Shown here: positions 17,762-25,274 of the stretch, piece by piece
How positions within the stretch are numbered: position 1 is the stretch's first letter
Layout of the letters: every line of letters begins with the position of its first letter
Origin: a virus
Strand: one strand, 5' to 3'
Virus record (IMG/VR): IMGVR_UViG_3300025098_000167
Span: 1-32,309 of that record
Length of the DNA: 32,309 bases
Position numbers and translations under genes: made by a program
The notes under the pieces: model-generated
Database searches by the model: none
Told to the model about the DNA's origin: nothing
Seen by the model: the letters and a program-made list of their open reading frames with translations, nothing else

Positions 17762-20700
17762 TGGCGAGACGAGTATTACTAGGAAAAGAAAGTGGGTCTG
17801 ATTTTGTATTAAAAATTTCAAAGCCAGGAGATGACATAATTGATGATACTATCAATGATAGAGACTTATTATTTAATTCAGAAATATATCGAGCAGGAAT
17901 TATTCGTTCCAATACTAGTTTTACTTCTTTAGGTTCAGGGTCTTATAAAACTTTTGAAAGTACTACAGATGCAAACGGCAATCATTATATTCCTGCATAT
18001 TTAATTTCAGAAAATGGAACACAGTTTGCAACCGCAGTATTTGACTATGGGTATGCATCAGTTACCTCTGGCGAAGACTATTATGGTAGAGTAGTGGCAG
18101 GCCTTCCTACGGGTGGAGGGGGAGGTCTTTATGAGTTCAGTCTCGCAAGTTCAGGCAGTAATAGAAATAGATTAAAATTACAATATATAAATATTGCAGA
18201 TGCAGATGACCCAAGACCTGGACAAAACACAGGATACCCTTTTATAGAAGATAGAAGTTTATCAACTTCTGATAGTGTTACTGTAAAAGTAGACATTTTA
18301 GGTATTCCTTGTCAGTATGGAAAAATGGTAAATAATACTACTGTTTTTGGAAACTCTTTATTAACAGGAACTGCTTCAGGAGGAGGAGGAGGTAGTGGAG
18401 GCACAGTTTCTGCACCAGCAGATCCCACAGTTACTTTTGTATCAAGAACTTCTACTGTAGACAACTTGACAGTAACTTCAACAGCAGGTACAGGTAACAC
18501 AGCAACAATTCAATTTATAGCAACAACTGCAGTAAGTCCTGTACCTAATATAGCAGCTTCCGGTTGGCAAACTTCAGGCAGTTTTACTCAACCTAGAGGA
18601 ACTACTAGATGGTATTGGGCTAAACAAGGTAGTTTTGTCTCAGATGTAAATGCTCAAGGCGGGTATGTTTCTCCTGCTTATGATAATACTCCTACTGCTT
18701 TTGATTTAGGAGGACCTCAAACTAATGCAGCTCTTAATACATATTTTCAATCTGCTGAAATTACAGTAGCTGGACTAGATAATTCAGATTTTGCACTTGT
18801 CTCAGTAACTGGAGCTCAATTAAGTAAGAATCAAGGAGCCTATACAACAAATGGCACTATAGCAGTAAATGGAGATGATTTTAGAATAAGAGTGCTATCC
18901 AGCTCTTCTAATGGTACCTCTACATCAGGAACTTTAACTATTGGAACAGTGAGTGACACATATCAAGTAAGTACAGGACAAGATACAACAGTTGATTCTT
19001 ATGACTTTACAAATCAAAACAGCTTAGAATTAAGTACTTTAGTATATTCAAATACTGAAACAATAACAGGGATCAGCACAGGCGTCAGTGTATCTATTAG
19101 CGGAAATAGTGCTGAATTTAGTATAAATGGGGGAAGCTATGGAACTTCGGGAACTATTACAAATAATCAAACTTTAAGATTACGAATGAATACGAGCGGA
19201 AGTTTTTCAACTAATACATCTACTACTGTAAATGTAGGCGGAGTTACAGATACTTGGACAATTACAACAAGAGGTCAAACTCCTGTTACTACTCCAGGTT
19301 CTATAACAGCAACGCAAATTACGAATACAACGGCAACTGCACAAACAGTAGATGCAACAGCAGCTCATCAATTTTTAGGTTCAGGTACTTTACAAGTATC
19401 AAACAACAATTCTACTTACTCAGCGAATGGAACAGACTTTAGTCAAAATAGAAATACAACAGTAACTTACTATGCTCGTTCTTTAGGTGGAGACGGTAAT
19501 ACTAGTAGTACTATTAATGTAGATAAATTTGTACCTCCAGTTGTAACAGTGGGAGGAATAGGTAATTTTGTAGGATACCCTGCAGCAGGATTTAATTATA
19601 CTTATAGCGTATCTGTTCAGAGAGGTCAAGGAAACTATAATACATATAGCAGCTATTGGGGAACTACAACTACAAGTATAAGCAATAATTCGGGAGGGTG
19701 GTTAAGTACTTCTATTACTAATTCTTCTGCCGGAAATTTTAATTTAACCGCAACAGCAAATACTACAGGAAGCGCACGAACAGCAACTGTAACATATACT
19801 ACAAGTACTACTTTTGGTGCGTCACATACAATGACATTTACAGTAAATCAGTTAGCTCTTGACGGAGTTCCAGATCAATTTACGTTTACAGATCTTACAA
19901 ATCAAAGTCTAAGTTCTTTAGCTTATGCTTCTGCTACAATAACAGGAATTGCTACAACAGTAACAGCTTCTTACTCAGGGGATACTGGAGGATTTAGAAT
20001 TGGAAATAGTGGCTCCTATACAACAGCGGATAAAACTTTAACAAATAATCAAGTAGTACAAGTACAGTTAAGTACTTCTGCGAGCCATGGAACAAGTACT
20101 AATGCTACAATAACAATAGGAGGAGTTTCAGATACTTTTACAGCAACTACTATAGCTGCAGATACTACTCCAAATTCTTTTACTTTTATTGACCAACCAG
20201 CTGCAGCAGCAAATACTTTAGTGTATACTAATATAATAACAATAGCAGGAATAAATACTTCTGTTACAGCTTCTATAAGTGGAAATTCTGCTGAAATGCA
20301 AGTTAATAGTGGTAGCTATACTTCTTCAAATCAAACAATTTCAGTTGGAGATACAATACGATTGAGGATGACTTCAAGTGCTACTGCAGGTGCTACAGTA
20401 AATACTACTTTAACTGTTGGAGGAACCTCAGATACTTGGTCAGTTACAACTACAACAGCAACCCTTCTTTGGTCAGTAGGATTAGCTCTTGGAAGTTTTA
20501 GTGCTTTTGGATTTCTATCTCAAGGATTTAGTACTTATATAGGAGGAGGTCATGGAACTGCAACTGATACTTCTTGCGATTTATATAATGGTCAAACTAC
20601 ATGGGGATTTAGTGACCAAGAAAGCTCTGCACAAAATACGTTTTTTCATGTAAGTGGAGTAACCTCTAACTCTGGTTGGACGACTTTAAAAATATATAAT

Positions 20701-20844
20701 GGAACAAGCAACTCTGCTACTCTATTAGCAACAAGAACAAGATCTTCTTTAACTTATAGTAATTCAGGAGGTAGTTTTGCAAGTTGGGATATGGGTTCTG
20801 ATCTTACAGGCGGAACAGGTAATTTATTTTTGGAGTTCTTTTAA
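17761..20844 (+). CDS. Tail fibre with docking module and four Ig-like repeats
   Basis: A 1027-residue Ser/Thr/Gly-rich fibre starting at TAATG. Residues 1-45 (MARRVLLGK ... ISKPGDDII ... DLLFNSE) form a module shared with the proteins at 21396 and 21857, probably an attachment domain. A Gly-rich linker lies near 203-215. Four copies of a roughly 95-residue Ig-like repeat lie at about 311-410, 411-504, 704-799 and 803-899, with the pattern ITGI..V..SISGNSAE, INxGSY, TLRLRM and VGGVTDTW. The repeat type is widespread in phage fibres and bacterial surface proteins. A different beta region (about 505-700) separates the pairs. The last 128 residues, from LLWSVGLALGSF, are distinct and aromatic-rich and could bind the receptor. 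Host contact is inferred. Confidence 0.75.
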   Translation: MARRVLLGKESGSDFVLKISKPGDDIIDDTINDRDLLFNSEIYRAGIIRSNTSFTSLGSGSYKTFESTTDANGNHYIPAYLISENGTQFATAVFDYGYASVTSGEDYYGRVVAGLPTGGGGGLYEFSLASSGSNRNRLKLQYINIADADDPRPGQNTGYPFIEDRSLSTSDSVTVKVDILGIPCQYGKMVNNTTVFGNSLLTGTASGGGGGSGGTVSAPADPTVTFVSRTSTVDNLTVTSTAGTGNTATIQFIATTAVSPVPNIAASGWQTSGSFTQPRGTTRWYWAKQGSFVSDVNAQGGYVSPAYDNTPTAFDLGGPQTNAALNTYFQSAEITVAGLDNSDFALVSVTGAQLSKNQGAYTTNGTIAVNGDDFRIRVLSSSSNGTSTSGTLTIGTVSDTYQVSTGQDTTVDSYDFTNQNSLELSTLVYSNTETITGISTGVSVSISGNSAEFSINGGSYGTSGTITNNQTLRLRMNTSGSFSTNTSTTVNVGGVTDTWTITTRGQTPVTTPGSITATQITNTTATAQTVDATAAHQFLGSGTLQVSNNNSTYSANGTDFSQNRNTTVTYYARSLGGDGNTSSTINVDKFVPPVVTVGGIGNFVGYPAAGFNYTYSVSVQRGQGNYNTYSSYWGTTTTSISNNSGGWLSTSITNSSAGNFNLTATANTTGSARTATVTYTTSTTFGASHTMTFTVNQLALDGVPDQFTFTDLTNQSLSSLAYASATITGIATTVTASYSGDTGGFRIGNSGSYTTADKTLTNNQVVQVQLSTSASHGTSTNATITIGGVSDTFTATTIAADTTPNSFTFIDQPAAAANTLVYTNIITIAGINTSVTASISGNSAEMQVNSGSYTSSNQTISVGDTIRLRMTSSATAGATVNTTLTVGGTSDTWSVTTTTATLLWSVGLALGSFSAFGFLSQGFSTYIGGGHGTATDTSCDLYNGQTTWGFSDQESSAQNTFFHVSGVTSNSGWTTLKIYNGTSNSATLLATRTRSSLTYSNSGGSFASWDMGSDLTGGTGNLFLEFF

Positions 20845-21032
20845 TGGAAACTTTTAATAACAATGGACAATTATATGTAAGAAAAGTATATGATACAGAT
20901 TTTATCATAGAAATTCCTGCAGTTTTAAATGAGGATGGCTCTTTGAACGAGTCTCAGACCACTACTAATTTAGACACTACTTATGAAATTCATAAGGTGA
21001 ATAAGGAGACATATGAAACTTATACATCATAA
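20844..21032 (+). CDS. Small hypothetical protein in tail-fibre block
   Basis: A 62-residue protein starting at TAATG with the 1027-aa fibre stop. It is polar and acidic, begins METFNNNGQLYVRKVYD, and has a central strand (TDFIIEIPAV). No family is recognised. Its last seven codons overlap the next gene. Its placement within the docking-module gene group suggests a small structural or assembly partner, but nothing in the sequence shows it. Confidence 0.5.
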   Translation: METFNNNGQLYVRKVYDTDFIIEIPAVLNEDGSLNESQTTTNLDTTYEIHKVNKETYETYTS

Positions 21033-21399
21033 TTCTTTAATAAATATTCCTTATTCCTTGCAAAAGTATGTAAAATCTTTTCAGCAGTGGGACAAAATTC
21101 ATGCTTTTAATATTGAGTCTGCATTGAGTTACGAAGCATTTCTATCCGTATGTGAATCAAATAAAATTATGGGAAATTATTATATTATAAATAGTAGTCT
21201 AAAGGCTAATAAAAATTTACAAATTAAGACATTCGAAGAGTGGAAAACAGTAGGCACTCTTAAGATTGGAGATTATATTTTTAATGATAATTATAAATAT
21301 ATAAAAGTTGATAGTATAGAACAAGTTTCAGAAAGTGTTGAAGCAGTTGAAATAGAAACAACAGCAAATTATTTTTTAGAGAGGTATTTAGTAAAATGA
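21013..21399 (+). CDS. Hint-domain-like (hedgehog/intein fold) relic protein
   Basis: A 128-residue protein with a real ribosome site (GGAG at 21004-21007, five bases before the ATG), overlapping the preceding gene by 20 bases. Residues about 55-128 follow the order of Hint blocks: NYYIINSSLKANKNLQI (block B position, normally with T-x-x-H), FEEWKTVGTLKIGDYIF (W-x-x-A-x-x-L-K-x-G-D turn) and VEAVEIETTANYFLERYLVK (block F/G position, normally NYFANGILVHN). The block-A Cys/Ser, the block-B His and the terminal His-Asn are all absent, so protein splicing is not expected. The N-terminal 50 residues are not recognised. A structural or decoration role is possible. The fold call is my reading of motif order, not an alignment. 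Confidence 0.5.
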   Translation: MKLIHHNSLINIPYSLQKYVKSFQQWDKIHAFNIESALSYEAFLSVCESNKIMGNYYIINSSLKANKNLQIKTFEEWKTVGTLKIGDYIFNDNYKYIKVDSIEQVSESVEAVEIETTANYFLERYLVK

Positions 21400-21857
21400 G
21401 TAGACGAGTATTATTAGGTAAAATTGATAGTAATGACCATGGATTACTTATTTCAAAAGTAGGAGTAGACGTAATAAATAGTTCAGGCGTTGTCGCAAAT
21501 AAAGATTTATTAGTCTTTGACAGTCGTGAAAAAGGGTATGCCCAGGTTATTGCAAGAGGTAGTACAACTGTAACACGTACTGGTTCAAATGCAGGTACAT
21601 CTACGGTCACTTTTTCAACTGTAGCAATTCCTAATGCTGTAGTAATTACTTATCCTGATGATAATATTACAAATTCTCCATATTATGAAATAACTTCAGT
21701 AAGCACTACAGCAGTACAGTTTACAGTTCCTGCAACATATGCGGATTTTTCATCTATATATGGAGTTAATTTTAGTTATTTTCAGAATTTCGGTAGTGGA
21801 ACAAGTACTCCAACTTCTACAACAATAAACTATATAGTTTTAAGGGGGCATGCATAA
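21396..21857 (+). CDS. Short tail appendage protein with RRVLLGK docking module
   Basis: A 153-residue protein whose ATGA overlaps the previous stop. Residues 1-45 (MSRRVLLGK ... LLISKVGVDVINSS ... DLLVFDSRE) match the N-termini of the proteins at 17761 and 21857. The remaining 105 residues are Thr/Ser/Val-rich strands (TVTRTGSNAGTSTVTFST, PNAVVITYPDD, YFQNFGSG, TINYIVLRGHA), suggesting a small beta-sandwich head. It is likely a minor tail-tip appendage or adaptor that docks where the long fibre does. The closing YIVLRG strand is typical of phage small structural beta domains. Function beyond this is unknown. Confidence 0.6.
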   Translation: MSRRVLLGKIDSNDHGLLISKVGVDVINSSGVVANKDLLVFDSREKGYAQVIARGSTTVTRTGSNAGTSTVTFSTVAIPNAVVITYPDDNITNSPYYEITSVSTTAVQFTVPATYADFSSIYGVNFSYFQNFGSGTSTPTSTTINYIVLRGHA

Positions 21858-22465
21858 TGGCAAGACGAGTATTATTAGGAAAAGCGGGAAGTGACCAAGG
21901 ATTTTTTGTATCTAAATCAGGTACCGATGTTGTAAATAGTTCGGGTGTTTTAACAGGCGGAGAGAATTTACTATTTGATAGTAGAGTAGGGATCGGGAGC
22001 TTGCCTCTTAAATTCCATGGAGAAGGGTTACTAGGAGTACCACCTAATGTGGGCAATAGTTCGGGTCAAAGTATTCAAATCGAACAGGAATTTGTTAGTA
22101 GTACAAAAGCTACAATTACACATAATTTAGGGTATAAACCATATTGCATAGTACAATGGTGTTTTCAATCAGATTTAGACTCTAATGGTATTGCAACAAA
22201 AATGTACCCAGTAACTCACACAAACTATCAATTAGAAGCAGAACAATCCGACTATGGACAAAGAATAGAAGAGTTTAGAACTGAAGGAGTTCTAGGGGTG
22301 TGGTATGAAGTAACTACTACACAGTTAATAATTTATAATAATATGCAAGGCGAATACGGCTACGAAACCCTAGATAATGTAGTGCAGTATACTCAAGGCG
22401 TTAGTGGAAGGTCTATAGCATACGCATTTTTAATTTTTGATGTACAAGGAGTAGATACAATATGA
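21857..22465 (+). CDS. Tail appendage protein with RRVLLGK docking module
   Basis: A 202-residue protein starting at TAATG. The N-terminus (MARRVLLGK ... FFVSKSGTDVVNSSGVL ... LLFDSRVG) is the third copy of the docking module. The rest contains ATITHNLGYKPYCIVQW, a strand-turn-strand pattern common in phage tail-associated beta domains, then EVTTTQLIIYNNM and a C-terminal strand (IAYAFLIFDV). Two Cys-free halves and aromatic content suggest a globular beta domain that could bind host surface or cap the tip. Its first 20 codons are close at DNA level to those of the 21396 gene, implying recent duplication or recombination. Confidence 0.6.
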   Translation: MARRVLLGKAGSDQGFFVSKSGTDVVNSSGVLTGGENLLFDSRVGIGSLPLKFHGEGLLGVPPNVGNSSGQSIQIEQEFVSSTKATITHNLGYKPYCIVQWCFQSDLDSNGIATKMYPVTHTNYQLEAEQSDYGQRIEEFRTEGVLGVWYEVTTTQLIIYNNMQGEYGYETLDNVVQYTQGVSGRSIAYAFLIFDVQGVDTI

Positions 22466-22788
22466 GCAAAATTACAACAGCAACAACAGGAGTTGGAACA
22501 ACAGAAACAACTATTTATACTTGCCCTACAGGCAAAGAAACAACAATATCAAGATTTAGTATAACAGGAACAAAAGATGTTACTGATTTAAAACTTAAGT
22601 ATTACAATTCATCATCCTCATCTATTATAGCTTTAGTTGATAGCGGTGTAGTAAATTCAGGAGATACAGTTAGTTATATAAGTAATTCAAATACTCTAAC
22701 TATGAATCCAACTGACTACCTTAGTGCATTATCAAATGTTGACAATTCATTAGATATAATTGTAACATATGAGGAAACAGATGCTTAG
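22462..22788 (+). CDS. Small beta-sandwich tail accessory protein
   Basis: A 108-residue protein with ATGA overlap to the previous gene. It begins MSKITTATTGVGTTETTIYT and continues CPTGKETTISRFSITGTKD and LKLKYYNSSSSS. The TTIYTxPxGK start followed by ISRFSITG is a well-known pattern in small phage proteins near fibre genes, usually a single beta-sandwich. Such proteins are thought to decorate or cap fibres, but no biochemical role is established that I can name. It is the last gene before the only convincing promoter in the window. Confidence 0.6.
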   Translation: MSKITTATTGVGTTETTIYTCPTGKETTISRFSITGTKDVTDLKLKYYNSSSSSIIALVDSGVVNSGDTVSYISNSNTLTMNPTDYLSALSNVDNSLDIIVTYEETDA

Positions 22789-22813
22789 GCTACATAGGTT
22801 CAAAAAACAGTTC

Positions 22814-22850
22814 TTGACAAGAGGTTATAAAATTTGGTATAATTAAGACA
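22814..22850 (+). promoter_or_regulatory. Consensus sigma70 promoter for the downstream fibre operon
   Basis: TTGACA at 22814-22819 and TATAAT at 22838-22843 are both perfect hexamers with an 18-base spacer, and TGG directly before the -10 gives an extended -10 (TGn). Transcription would begin near 22850, leaving a leader of under 20 bases. GGAGG at 22853-22857, ten bases before the ATG at 22868, serves as the ribosome site. No operator-like inverted repeat overlaps it. Confidence 0.85.
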
Positions 22851-22867
22851 TTGGAGGTATAAAAGAT

Positions 22868-23203
22868 ATGTCAGCAGGAAGCTACAATTTCACATTAGAA
22901 CAGGGAGCAACATTAGACAGAACTGTTACAGTACAGGAAAGTGGCTCGGCTATGGATTTGACAGGATATACTCCAAGAATGCAAGTTAGAAGTACACACG
23001 ATTCTTCAACTGTATTACTTACTGTAACTTGCAGTATTGCTAACGCTTCAGGAGGTATAATACGTCTACAAGGCAGTGCAAGTACTACAGCTTCTATTGA
23101 AGAAGGAATATACGTATACGACTTAGAAATTGAGTCAAGTACTGGAGTTGTTACTCGTTTATTACAGGGTAATGTAACAGTCACTCCAGAAGTAACAAGA
23201 TAA
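22868..23203 (+). CDS. Small Ig-like virion protein (BppU N-terminal-like)
   Basis: A 111-residue protein with an excellent Shine-Dalgarno (GGAGG) and the first gene after the sigma70 promoter. The pattern SYNFTLEQGATLDRTVTV, MDLTGYTPRMQVRS, then a strand with YVYDLEIESSTG and LLQGNVTVTPEVTR is a widely distributed phage single-domain protein resembling the N-terminal Ig-like domain of baseplate upper protein (BppU). It lacks any long C-terminal helix or fibre, so it is a stand-alone domain. It probably decorates the virion or links appendages. Family recognition is strong, but the exact role is unknown. Confidence 0.65.
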   Translation: MSAGSYNFTLEQGATLDRTVTVQESGSAMDLTGYTPRMQVRSTHDSSTVLLTVTCSIANASGGIIRLQGSASTTASIEEGIYVYDLEIESSTGVVTRLLQGNVTVTPEVTR

Positions 23204-23204
23204 C

Positions 23205-23603
23205 ATGGCTATTACAGTAACGGTTAATGAAGAGCCGACTTTCGTAACAGTAAACGAAACTAATACCAATGTTACAGTAAATCAAACAGACAACCCTATA
23301 ACTGTGCAAACAAGTCTAGCACTGGTTACAGGAGTATTAGCCTCTGCATCAGAAATAACAGCAGATGCTCATGGGTCTTTTGGGGGTGGTACGCTTCAAG
23401 CAGCTATTAACCATCTTGCAGACCAATTTTTTAGACAATCAACAACCCCTACTGGGGCTTCATTAGGAGAAGGTGACCTATGGTATGATACTGATAATGA
23501 TCAGCTAAAAGTATATAGAGAAACTTCAACTAATAACTTTGAATTCGTACCCCTTGCCGCAGCAACGGATACAATGGACAATCTAGACGGAGGACAGTTC
23601 TAG
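23205..23603 (+). CDS. Small tail-fibre-associated protein with 9-residue repeats
   Basis: A 132-residue protein starting one base after the previous stop. Residues 5-36 consist of four nine-residue repeats with core VTVN (5-8, 14-17, 23-26) and ITVQ (32-35), which suggests a short beta-solenoid or stacked strands. Then come EITADAHGSFGGGTLQAAIN, a helical stretch with a possible trimerisation role, and TPTGASLGEGDLWYDTDNDQ, a motif found repeatedly in phage fibres. The C-terminus ends DTMDNLDGGQF. It is likely a short fibre or adaptor at the tail tip. Function is inferred. Confidence 0.6.
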   Translation: MAITVTVNEEPTFVTVNETNTNVTVNQTDNPITVQTSLALVTGVLASASEITADAHGSFGGGTLQAAINHLADQFFRQSTTPTGASLGEGDLWYDTDNDQLKVYRETSTNNFEFVPLAAATDTMDNLDGGQF

Positions 23604-23623
23604 AAGTCAAATAGGAAAACATT

Positions 23624-25228
23624 ATGGCACAAACAATTAAAATCAAAAGAAGTAGTAGCGCGGCGGCTCCTGGTAGCGCCTTAGCTGCGGGTGAACTGGC
23701 CTATTCCTTTAATTCCAGTAAGTTATTTATAGGTGACGGTTCCGCTAATGATATCATAGGTGGTGAGTTATTTGTAAATATGCTCGACCACACAGCGGGT
23801 ACTTTAACTGCAAGTTCAGCAATCATTGTTGACTCAAATAGTAAGATAGACCAATTAAAAACAGCTAATCTTACAATAGGGGCAAACTCTATTACTGCAG
23901 GTTCAGGTAATGTTCAAATAGTATCAGCAGCAGATTTAGACTTAGATCTAACAGGTGGTTCAATAGACACAAGTAGTCAAGCTACAGAAATCCTAATTAT
24001 AGATAACAATGCAAACGCATTTGAAATCAAAGAAGGAGTAACTTCTTACTTAACTTTCGATACTACTAACTCAGCAGAGAAAATAACACTCGGAGCAAAG
24101 CTCGAAGCAGGTTCTGTAGAAATCGAAGGTACAAACTTTGACATTAATGGCGGTACTATTGATGGTACAGTTATTGGCGGTTCTTCTGCTACAGCAGGTA
24201 CATTTACTAATTTAACAGGCACAGGCACAATAAACTTTGCAGGTGCTACAGTATCTAATGGTGGTTCAGTAACTACTGTAGATATTAATGGTGGTACTAT
24301 TGATGGTGCAGTTATAGGCGGTGCAAGTGCAGCAGCTATAACAGGTACTACAATTACTGCTACAACACTCACAGACGGTACAGCAAGTATCAGCAGTGGA
24401 GATATTACAGGTGTTACTTCATTAGCAGTAGATAATGTTACTGTAAATGGTAATGACATCTCTACAACAAATTCAAATGGTAATTTAACACTATCACCCA
24501 ATGGAAATGGCACAGTAACAGTACCTTCAGGATATAAAGATAGAACTGGATTTGGAGCTACTTCTCTTGTATCAAAAGAATATGTAGATGCAGTTAAAGT
24601 TGGTTTAGACTTTAAAGATTCAGTAAGAGTTGCTACTACAGGTAATATTTCGATTTCAACTGCACCAGCTGCAATTGACGGAGTAACTCTTTCTAGTGAT
24701 GATAGAGTACTTGTAAAAGATCAGTCTACTGGCTCACAAAACGGTATATATGTATTTAACGGTTCTGGTTCAGCAATGACAAGAGCTACTGATGCTGATG
24801 CTAACGCTGAAGTAACATCAGGTATGTTTACTTTCGTAACAGAGGGTAGTGTAAATGCTGATAGTGGTTTTGTACTAACAACAGACGGTAGTATTACAGT
24901 CGGCAGTACAGCTCTTGCTTTTGCTCAATTCTCAGGTGCTGGTCAAATAACTGCTGGTGCAGCAATGACCAAAACCGGTAATACTCTTGATGTAGAAGTA
25001 GATGGACAATCATTAGAAGTAAGTTCAGATGCTTTAAGAATCAAAGGTATTACACAAACAGCAACTGGTGACTTAATATTTGGTAATACAAATGGAGCTA
25101 ATTCAGGTTATCAAAGACTAACAATTGGAACATATGATTCTACAAATAGTGTAGGACAAATGTTACAAGTCGGAGCAAACAGTACAGTTACTTGGACAAA
25201 CACAATAGATGGGGGAACATTCTCCTAA
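23624..25228 (+). CDS. Tail fibre with Mtd-N-like start and shaft repeats
   Basis: A 534-residue fibre with Shine-Dalgarno AGGA at 23613-23616. Residues 1-50 (MAQTIKIKRSSS, ALAAGELAYSFNSSKLFIGD) resemble the N-terminal domain of major tropism determinant-type fibres and match the next gene. A Gly/Thr-rich shaft carries a repeated INGGTIDGxVIGG unit (nucleotides about 24144-24186 and 24285-24327). Residues about 334-455 form a widely seen fibre domain: DGVTLSSDDRVLVKDQ, NGIYVFNGSG, RATDADANAEV, SGFVLTTDGSITVGS and ITAGAAMTKTGNTLDV. The protein ends shortly after this domain with no clear separate receptor-binding head. It may be a shaft component paired with the longer fibre downstream. Confidence 0.75.
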   Translation: MAQTIKIKRSSSAAAPGSALAAGELAYSFNSSKLFIGDGSANDIIGGELFVNMLDHTAGTLTASSAIIVDSNSKIDQLKTANLTIGANSITAGSGNVQIVSAADLDLDLTGGSIDTSSQATEILIIDNNANAFEIKEGVTSYLTFDTTNSAEKITLGAKLEAGSVEIEGTNFDINGGTIDGTVIGGSSATAGTFTNLTGTGTINFAGATVSNGGSVTTVDINGGTIDGAVIGGASAAAITGTTITATTLTDGTASISSGDITGVTSLAVDNVTVNGNDISTTNSNGNLTLSPNGNGTVTVPSGYKDRTGFGATSLVSKEYVDAVKVGLDFKDSVRVATTGNISISTAPAAIDGVTLSSDDRVLVKDQSTGSQNGIYVFNGSGSAMTRATDADANAEVTSGMFTFVTEGSVNADSGFVLTTDGSITVGSTALAFAQFSGAGQITAGAAMTKTGNTLDVEVDGQSLEVSSDALRIKGITQTATGDLIFGNTNGANSGYQRLTIGTYDSTNSVGQMLQVGANSTVTWTNTIDGGTFS

Positions 25229-25240
25229 GAATTAAGTTCC

Positions 25241-25252
25241 GCGTATATACGC
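25241..25252. other. 12-base perfect palindrome in intergenic gap
   Basis: GCGTATATACGC is perfectly self-complementary and lies in the 46-base gap between the two MAQTIK fibre genes, about 20 bases before the next ATG. No T run follows, so it is not an intrinsic terminator. It could be a protein-binding site, or chance. Confidence 0.35.
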
Positions 25253-25274
25253 ATAGAAAAGGAATACCATAAAT

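Noticed and set aside
19254-19442. Plus-strand 62-codon frame inside the long fibre gene
   Set aside because: Its Asn/Tyr/Ser-only composition reflects the Thr-rich repeat DNA read in another frame.
22789-22813. Terminator upstream of the internal promoter
   Set aside because: No stem-loop followed by T residues is present; read-through from the upstream genes is likely.
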